A stretch of 64,000 nt of DNA from Arachis hypogaea (taxonomy: Eukaryota; Streptophyta; Magnoliopsida; Fabales; Fabaceae): assembly GCF_003086295.3 (NCBI RefSeq), contig NC_092048.1, positions 108,144,276 to 108,208,275 on the forward strand. Direction: 5' to 3'. The translations under genes were made by a program, and so were the position numbers. A model generated the notes under the pieces. The model did not search any database. It saw only the letters and a list, made by a program, of their open reading frames with translations, and was not told the DNA's origin. Shown piece after piece: positions 56,555-64,000 of the stretch; the first letter of the stretch is position 1; every line of letters begins with the position of its first letter.

Positions 56555-57295
56555 TCAAAATATTAATCCAAGATATATCTGGGTCTAGTAAGACCTCAAT
56601 GCAAGAAAGATCAACTAAAATCCATTGTTAGGGTCCCAAATCTAGTTTAGGTTCATTACTTTAAAGGTCCAATATAGATAAAGTCCACGCGTCCCCTCTT
56701 AAATCGACTCAAATTGGATCTCCATTGCTAGTTAGATATGGTAATGAATACTTAAGGGAGCGTGAGAAGCCCCTTCCCATCCCTCATTCCTATTTTAAAA
56801 AAAATGTCCGCGTTCCTTCTTTGTCATTGCAAGTTTCTATTTAATTATCCCTTAGGGAACGCAGATCTTCTCGGGTATCTACGAATATTTTTTGAAAATT
56901 TTTGAAAAAAATTAACACAAAAGGACATAATATAATAATCATAAAATAATCAATTTAATATAATTCAACACCATTTATAACATATTCGTTATGAAAAAAT
57001 ACATTTTAAAAGGAGAAAACATAAAAACATGTTCCAACATAATAACATAACATAATTTTTTGAGACGATACTGAGTGACATAGTGACGGACTTAAGAGGC
57101 AGAGAAAGTGAGTTAGAGAGAGAGGATCGAGGCTAAAAATGAGTCTAGAAGAAAAAGAAAAAATTTGAATTGGAAGCAAAAATTAAGGTTACTAAATTCA
57201 AGAAATGGATTTATGTATATATAAATTAGGATAAATTAATAATTTTATATTTGTGTATATTTAATAGGTTCCATGGAGCAAGTACTTATGTCCGT
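56555..57295. other. AT-rich intergenic
   Basis: No ORF, RNA gene or element end was recognised. Confidence 0.5.
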
Positions 57296-57303
57296 GTCCT
57301 CAT

Positions 57304-58002
57304 TAGGGGTAGCAAATGGAAAAGCCCGTCCTGTCTCGCCAAAAGTCCACCATCTAGTGGGCTGGTCTGCCCCGCCCCGTCTAGTAAGGTGGTCTTGAAT
57401 TTCTCCCCCGTTTCGCCTAACAATAGGCTGGCGGGTTGGCGGAATCTTCTTTTTTTTATAAACCATTAAATATTAAACAATATATATAATTTCACAACAA
57501 TTTCAATAAATTTATAATTTCTAAAAATATAAAAAATTATAATTTTTAAATTCACATACATTAAAATTTTAATTAATAATTATAAATATGTAATAAACAT
57601 AATTATAAACTAATTTTTTTGAAACAAAATAATAAAACCAATATTGTTCAAACCAAAATAAATATTATCCAAAATATATAATTAAACATCTTCAAGTTTA
57701 TAATTAATCAAACATAAAACGCAATCCAATATATAACTTAGAACATCTTCAATTATCATCGTCATCCTCTCGTAGATCAATAACATTATAGAAATTTGTA
57801 AAAATATGGCCCTAATAAAATAAAAACTTGGCCCAGCGGGGAAGCTTGTTCCACCCCGCCCCCGCCCTGCCGAAACCCATGATTAAGCGGTGCGGGATAG
57901 ACAGGCTTTTTAAGTTTGGCGGTCTCAAAATTCCAGGCCAACCCCCTTTTTGGCGGGTTATGCGGGCCATCCTGACGTGTTTCGGCTTATTTGCCACCTC
58001 TA
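57304..58002. mobile_element. hAT-like non-autonomous element, 699 bp
   Basis: The left end TAGGGGTAGCAAATGG and right end (reverse complement TAGAGGTGGCAAATAAGCC) are the common plant TAGNGGTGGCAAA hAT ends. Flanks GTCCTCAT (57296) and GTCCCTAT (58003) agree at 6 of 8 bases, a probable decayed 8 bp duplication. GC-rich arms (CCCGCC-type) flank an AT-rich core. Open frames at 57245-57469 and 57812-58034 just translate the arms. Confidence 0.78.
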
Positions 58003-58198
58003 GTCCCTATCCTTTTTCGCATGGCAGGTCATGAGGATTTCACGAGTCCCCATCTAGCCCCAAAACGCGAATGATCTCTGCAAATATCTATTTTGACTGT
58101 TTTTGTGATAATCAGAGTTTAGGTTATATCATTTTTATAAAGTCACGTGTATCCTTGTTATAACAATATTAATAGAAGATAAATGGATAAACACTAAG

Positions 58199-58645
58199 CT
58201 ATTGTTTGGATATAAGATTGAAAATAAGATGAAAGAAAATGGAAAGAAAGAAAATAAGAGGAAAGAAAAGTATATTTTTTTGTGTGTGTTGTTTAGATAA
58301 AGTAAAAATTAATGGAAAGAAAATAGAAAAAAAATTCTTTTGCTTGGATGGAAGAAAAAGTAAGAAGAGAAAAAATTATAATAGAGAAAAATTATATTAA
58401 TATTTTTATGTATTAATATAAATTATAATTCAAATGGTAACTCTATATTTTTATCCATGTTTACACTTCTGCATTAGTTTTTTTCGCAATTTTGAAGAGA
58501 AAAAATTTACATAACCTCCACATACACTTTTATGTTTTTCATTCAATTTATTTGTTGATCCAAACAATGAAAAATTGAATTTTCCATCCATTTTCTTCTC
58601 CAGCATTTTATTTTCCTATAAATTCTTCTAATCCAAACAATGCAT
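58199..58645. mobile_element. MITE with TTGTTTGGAT ends
   Basis: CTATTGTTTGGATATAAG (58199) is mirrored by CTTCTAATCCAAACAATGCA (ending about 58645). Internal inverted copies (TTGTTTAGATAAAG, GATCCAAACAATGAAA) are also present. Length is about 445 bp, with purine-rich left and pyrimidine-rich right halves. Confidence 0.72.
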
Positions 58646-58789
58646 AAATAAGTCACATTTTTCATATATATATAACAATAACTAATATCACATATTAAGT
58701 TAATTTATATTGATAAACTAAAGGCACCCCAAAATTACCTGAATCCTCCAAATCCAAAAACGTTACCTAGTTGTCTCCTTTTATATTTC

Positions 58790-59140
58790 TATATAAATCG
58801 AATTTAATGAATTCGAATTAGGGTAATAAGTAGTAAATCGAATTTATAGGATTCGAATTACTTGACATTGTGATTCGAAAGTAAATTGAATTCAAAGAAT
58901 TTGAATTATGTCATCCCCTACTAAATCGAATCTATAAATTTCGATTTATGTGGTCCATGCTAAATCGAAGTAATAAGGTTCGATTTATACTCACTTAGTA
59001 GCAATCCAGCTCATTTTAAATTGAATCTCCTTCGTTCGATTTAGTAGTACAGATAGCATCCAAGTAATTCGAATCTTATAGATTCGATTTACTACGAAAA
59101 CACATAATTCGAACTTCATAAATTTGATTTACATAGATAT
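58790..59140. repeat. Array of eight short hairpins built on AATCGAATT / AATTCGATT
   Basis: Eight units, each an imperfect palindrome such as AATCGAATTTAATGAATTCG (about 58797, 58834, 58893, 58920, 58962, 59017, 59066, 59106). They share stems AAATCGAA / TTCGATTT with 5-9 base loops and are separated by unrelated spacers of 10-30 bp. The two flanks also appear related as inverted ends (GGCACCCCAAAATTACC.. / ..GTGATTTACCCC). This kind of array is, from memory, common in peanut DNA. Confidence 0.8.
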
Positions 59141-59160
59141 GTAAATTGAGACATGCACGT

Positions 59161-61027
59161 AGCCTTTTTTAATTTGGGGGATATACGTAAAATTTGTATG
59201 CAAATAGTTTATAAAGGTGATTTACCCCACATATTATATCTTGTGAAATCATGATATTTTGAGAAGTGATGTATAGACAACTTAAAAGGTTGATAAGTCT
59301 GAAAAATTTTAGAAAAATAAAAATATAAAAAAATTACATGTTGATCCATAAATTTTTTTTAAAAAAAATTTGTCCATAGTCTATGATTAATAACTTTAAA
59401 ATTATATATATGTTATTTATTTTATAGAGACTTATAATTTTGTTATCGGCGATGTTAGTTGTTATAGAGAGATTTTTACCTTTAAATAAATTATAGAGAA
59501 ATTGAAAACAAAATTAGTTGCTATTTTTTTGACAATTTATTTAGTTTTTAGTTTAAATTAAAATTAAATTATATATTCAATTTATATTTGTTTGTTTATC
59601 CTAATGATTGTATATAATAGATAATATATTTAACCATGTTTTGAAAGAAACTATTGACTTTTATATAATTGAAAGTTAACTATGAAATTAAAACTAAAAT
59701 GAAGTGAAATACAATAAACATACGAGGAGTAAAAATAAAATAAATAATTAAAAATAAGGTAATAAAATAATTTTAAAAAAAAAGTAAAAAAGACTAAAAA
59801 TAATGTATATAGTTGATAAAAATACACTGTAAAAAAAATTAGTATAATAAATAAATATAAAAGATGAAAGACAAAAATTAAGATTTATTTTTGTTAAAAA
59901 ATTCAAGAAAAATATTGTGAAGAAGAACCTATTAATCAAGTTTTATGAAAATATTATAAAAAATTTAAAATGTTAGTGAATAAAATAGTAACTCCTTTGA
60001 GAACTATTAATCAAAACACATAAAAGCACATTAAGATTCTTAAATATAGAAAATAATAAGAAAATAATTTAAATTAAATTCATTTATTTTATTTTTTATT
60101 TATTATTTATTAAATAATTTAATATTTATTTAATTTTGGTCAAATAAGATAATATAATTGATTAGTTATAATTAATGTTGTTCACTCTAATGGTATAATT
60201 GAAACATATTAAAACTCTAAAGGTAAAAATTAAAACTAAATGTTAAGGATAAAATTAAAATAAAATTGCATTTACTATCTTGTAAATTTTTTAATAAAAA
60301 TCTCATTTATACATCTTTAAAATACATCACTTTAATATAATGATATTTTTATTAAAAATAAAAATTATGATAAATATCTCATATATTTGTTAGTAAATTA
60401 TATACAAATATTTTTTGAAGCATATCATTTTTATTATATGAAAATAACTTAAATACCTTTAAATGTGATTATGATAATTCATTAAGTATTATTTTTTTTT
60501 TTGCTAATTTATATTTAATAATTTACCTCTAACTTTTAATTATAGTAAAAATGTAAGATATGATGCAAAAAAAAAAAAAGCTAAAGCGACATAAATTTTT
60601 TATTAACAAAATTTTTTTTTATTTTTTAGACACATATCTATTTTTTAAAGTTATACATTTTAATTTATATAAATTAATGACAATTAAATGTACAAAAAAA
60701 ATACTAATTAATAAAGAAATAAAATTTAAGATAAACATGTCCTAAACAAATTGAAATAAAATAAAGACTTTTAATTATGATCATTAATTATAATCACATA
60801 TATTTACTTCAAGATTTATACTTTAAAAACTCAGTATATTAATATTTTGTATTTTTATTTTTCAATTTTAGACGATCACAAACATTAGTTACTCTCCAAT
60901 AATAACAATGCTTTTAAAAAATAAACATAATTAAATGATCTTAAAATTATATAATAATTTTAAAATAACATAAAAATATATAATTACCTAAAATATAATA
61001 TTTGTATAGTAACTTTAAAAATATGAT
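59161..61027. other. AT-rich intergenic
   Basis: Very AT-rich with poly-A/T tracts. No gene, RNA or clear element end was seen. Confidence 0.5.
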
Positions 61028-62520
61028 GATTTTTATAATTTTGTGTGGCTATCTATATATAAAAAAACCAAAAGACCATGATTATCTAACAAAATTAATT
61101 TTATTTATTGCGTTCAATTTGAATGAGTAAAAAATAATCTTATTTTAGTTTAGTCCTTAATTAATTCAGATGATTTAAATTTCGCTCAATAAATATAATT
61201 TGATTTGATTTAATTATTTGTAAAAAATATCTCAAGAACCTATTTTATTCATAGATTTATTATTTTAATAATTAATTAATTAATCTAATTAGTTAATTAA
61301 TACAGATAATTAGTATAATTTATTTTGTTTAATAAATTAAAAAATACTAACAGAACATTAAAAGAAATAAATTAAAAAATACTACCAAATCAAATTGATA
61401 TAAATTATAATAAATTATGTGATGTTTAAATATCTAATCAAATCAGTTAGTTGATATAGTTAATTTATCATAATAAATTGTATTTAATGAGTTAAAAGAA
61501 ATAAATCGCTAAACATTCTCATAAGCATGTCACATTAACTCCATCATTAAGTGGGAAACCTAATTTTTATATAATAGAATAGATAATAAATAGAATATAT
61601 GAGAATATGATATGTGGCATATTTTAATTATGAAATTGGTATTATATAATCGATTTTTTCTGAATCCTTATTGCTTATTCGTTACTAATTTTTACGTAAT
61701 TACTTAATAATTTTCGCCTATAAAACTATCAACTACCTAATATTATAATTTAATTAATAAAAACAATGACATTAATATTTTTTCATAAGTCTTATTATTA
61801 TTTATAATTAGAAAATAGTCATAAATAAATTTATTTCCTTAATGAATGTTAATTTTGTTGTCAAATTCTAAATTACCTTTAAAATTTTAGCGTAATTGTG
61901 TCTAACTTCTACATTTAATTTTGAAATAAATTTACTCGAAAAAGTTAATATATAAATCACATTATTATTATAAAATTACTTTTTTAACATAATTAGTGGT
62001 GCTTATTTGAACTATTAAATTTAGCTTCTAATGATATTAAAGTCAACCTATTTTATTATCTTGTGCCTCTAAAGAATTTACACGACTGACATAAAAATAT
62101 AACAATTGAAAAAAATTCATTACAATGGGTATATTCATTTTAACAAATATTCTTCTATCTAATATTATAAAAAAATACATTGGCCATTTTGAATTGCTAC
62201 AGGTCAACTTCTATCCACAGTAGTAAAATGCCTAAATTGAGATATATTCATCAAACAAACAATCAATAAAACACTCATATATACTTTTCATTTTGGGTAC
62301 ATTTATACATAAAAGAAATTATACATAAAGATAAAAAAAAAAAGAAAAAAAGAAGAGTTGAAATAGTAAGAGCGATAAAAATCACGATTCTTATAATTTT
62401 GTGTGGCCATCTATATATAGTAGACCAGACAACTATGATTATCTAACAAAATTAATTTGTATTTATTGCACTCAACTTGAATAAGTAAGAAATTATCTCA
62501 TTTTAATTTAGTCCTTAATT
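61028..62520 (+). repeat. Direct-repeat pair of about 130 bp, 1.36 kb apart
   Basis: 61028-61163 (TTTTTATAATTTTGTGTGGC .. TTTAGTCCTTAATTAATTCA) recurs at 62388-62520 with about 15 differences. The second copy is cut at CCTTAATT by the Helitron end that follows. The sequence between the copies is AT-rich with no ORF. These could be LTRs of a small non-autonomous element (TRIM-like) or a local duplication. Confidence 0.7.
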
Positions 62521-62524
62521 CACA

Positions 62525-62925
62525 CTAGCGGCTTAACAGGCACTGCCGTGCCTGTTCAACCGCTTTTTTTATGGGATTTAAAGTTAATTATTTTAATAAA
62601 TTTTAAAATTTTAAATTCGAATAACATAAAAATAATAATATAGAATAATCAATGATAATCAATGATAATATAGAAATGTTCAAATTAAAATAATCATATA
62701 TTACCTATCTATAAACAATAACAATATGAAAATGATTTAATTATAATGAACACATACATCACCTATCTACAGATCTACAAATAACATAATTCATAAAATA
62801 ATTATTACAATAATATTTTATTTTCTTCTATCTAACTCAAAGTCATAAAAATAAATAGAAAAATACGATTGTTTACAAAAAATGAGCCATATTTAAAAGT
62901 CATATTTTTTCCTTTGTTTAGGGAC
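62525..62925 (-). mobile_element. Helitron 3' terminal part, same family as 32436-34598
   Basis: On the minus strand the sequence ends ..AAAGCGGTTGAACAGGCACG / GTGCCTGTTAAGCCG CTAG (to 62525), followed by T. It matches about 34205-34598 along some 390 bp with modest differences. Similarity fades at about 62925, so only the 3' part is present or the rest has diverged. Confidence 0.85.
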
Positions 62926-63069
62926 CTTTTTTTTTAAATGGTAAGCCAAAGTACGGATCTGTATTTGAAGAATCTTTATTGTGCCTACAAAAAGTGTAAA
63001 GAAGAAAAATAATTATGTCTTTTTTTTTGTGATTGTAGATCAAACTATAAGTAAAAACGTTAAGATAAA

Positions 63070-63475
63070 TCTAAAGTAATTTCTGAATTTGTACCGAGAA
63101 AAAATCTTTAGCAATTCCTCATACATCTCCTTATCAATAAATTCTTGAGCCTTGAAGAACTACAAAATTTAGAAATCAATAAAATATACCATATGCCAAT
63201 ACAAATTTCATTATATTTGAATGAAAAGTTAACAATAAAAAAAAATAAAACCTGCAAAATTGAAATTTCCTGTTTGAGGTTGGATTTCCTACACATGCAC
63301 AACAAAAGAAGCCATTAAACCCTCTGTAGAGCATTCAAATCTATAATTATCCGATATTACCTCTATTTTGTGCGGTTTCTTAATCTAATGATAGGTACCT
63401 GCAATGTTGTTCTTTACTAACATCAGTTGGTTCCGCTCCTATGAGTTTGTTGCTGGAAAAAGAAAAATGTTTAAT
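63070..63475 (-). other. Possible exons of an unrecognised minus-strand gene
   Basis: Three blocks read well on the minus strand with GT/AG borders: about 63460-63403 (NKLIGAEPTDVSKEQHC), about 63290-63253 (KSNLKQEISILQ) and about 63160-63100 (FFKAQEFIDKEMYEELLK). Phases of the first two agree. The peptides are charged and helical. I do not recognise the protein. The 5' part, if real, lies right of the window. This is weak evidence, from splice-like borders and codon-like text only. Confidence 0.35.
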
Positions 63476-64000
63476 TTATTATCATTAGTTTAAAATTATT
63501 TTTTGTAACTTTATTCAACATGGGAAACATAATCTCCGTTACAATCTCAAAGTAACCTTTTAATATTTTTGGCATATACTTTTTCCCTTCATTTTTTAAT
63601 AGCAAAAGAAGAACATAGAAGGGGATAGATAATAGGCATATCAATAACATTCTGATTACGATGATCGCATTATCTTGTATGTTGTTGGAGCAGTATTTTC
63701 TTTTTTTATCATCTTCTAAAATTGGGTCTTGTCTGTTTTAACCGTTCCTCCCCAACCAATAGAATAAATTTGAAGGGAATGAACCTATTAGATAACATAT
63801 GATTATAATTACTAACATAGAAATAGAAGTATGTATATTGAATGTAATTTTGACAGTAATTAATTTAAAAAATTACTTTATTGTCTATTGGTTTGATTGA
63901 TACAATTGCTTGCTCATCTTTCCATGCACTCCAGAGATTTTGGAATCATTCTTCCTGTAATTGATATTTGTTAATATATTTCTAGTATATCTAGTATGTC
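63476..64000. other. AT-rich right edge
   Basis: One more exon-like block may exist on the minus strand near 63895-63955 (KNDSKISGVHGKMSKQLYQS after an ACAG acceptor), perhaps of the same unrecognised gene. Otherwise nothing was seen. Confidence 0.3.

Noticed and set aside
57245..58034. Short ORFs on both strands
   Set aside because: They translate the GC-rich arms of a hAT-like element and mirror each other.
58790..59140. CRISPR-like array
   Set aside because: Repeats are imperfect palindromes with irregular spacing in plant DNA, and no cas-like gene is present.

Overview
This is plant nuclear DNA: GT-AG introns, LTR retrotransposons primed by tRNA-Asp and tRNA-iMet, and CACTA, hAT, Helitron and MITE elements in an AT-rich background. 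The repeated palindrome GGCGTTCAACGCC in Athila-like elements and the AATCGAATT..AATTCGATT hairpin arrays point to peanut (Arachis, a legume). The genus is recognition from memory, not proved here. No rRNA, tRNA gene, CRISPR array or bacterial operon was seen.

Region 1 (1-18111) is a nest of Athila-type Ty3/gypsy elements. Element 1 (+, 1-6573: RNase H/integrase, an extra ORF after pol, 3' LTR) sits inside the reverse transcriptase of element 2 (-, 6574-12127). Element 2 sits inside the gag of element 3 (-, 12128-15584). Element 3 sits in the 3' untranslated part of element 4 (+, 15585-17781). Element 4 sits in an older LTR (element 5, 17782-18111). Element 5 itself cuts a B3-domain (REM-like) gene at 18112-18965. 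The missing halves of elements 2-5 should lie left of the window.

Region 2 (18112-27400) holds decayed or damaged host genes. These are the B3 fragment, an intron-containing but frameshifted copy of cytosolic aspartyl-tRNA synthetase (20689-24757, with two MITEs in it), and a minus-strand hexose/H+ symporter of the STP family (25591-27222). The symporter is nearly perfect except for one in-frame TGA.

Region 3 (27556-36764) is a complete-looking 9.2 kb CACTA transposon with an ACG target duplication. It carries a seven-exon accessory transposase gene (Transposase_24 / Ptta-En/Spm-like) with all intron phases consistent, a broken antisense copy of a related gene, and a 2.2 kb Helitron inside an intron.

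Region 4 (36765-43429) is AT-rich sequence with a foldback MITE, a GC-rich leader-like tandem duplication, a glutamate-receptor-like gene fragment, a 195 bp direct repeat and a minus-strand 3'-exon-like fragment. Region 5 (43430-54737) is a LARD-like retrotransposon with 4.5 kb LTRs, an iMet primer site and about 2.9 kb of non-coding interior; its 3' LTR is truncated.

Region 6 (54738-64000) is AT-rich and holds two hAT-like non-autonomous elements, other MITEs, the hairpin array, a direct-repeat pair, a second copy of the Helitron 3' end, and a few possible exons near the right edge. Apart from the CACTA gene, no gene here looks both complete and intact.
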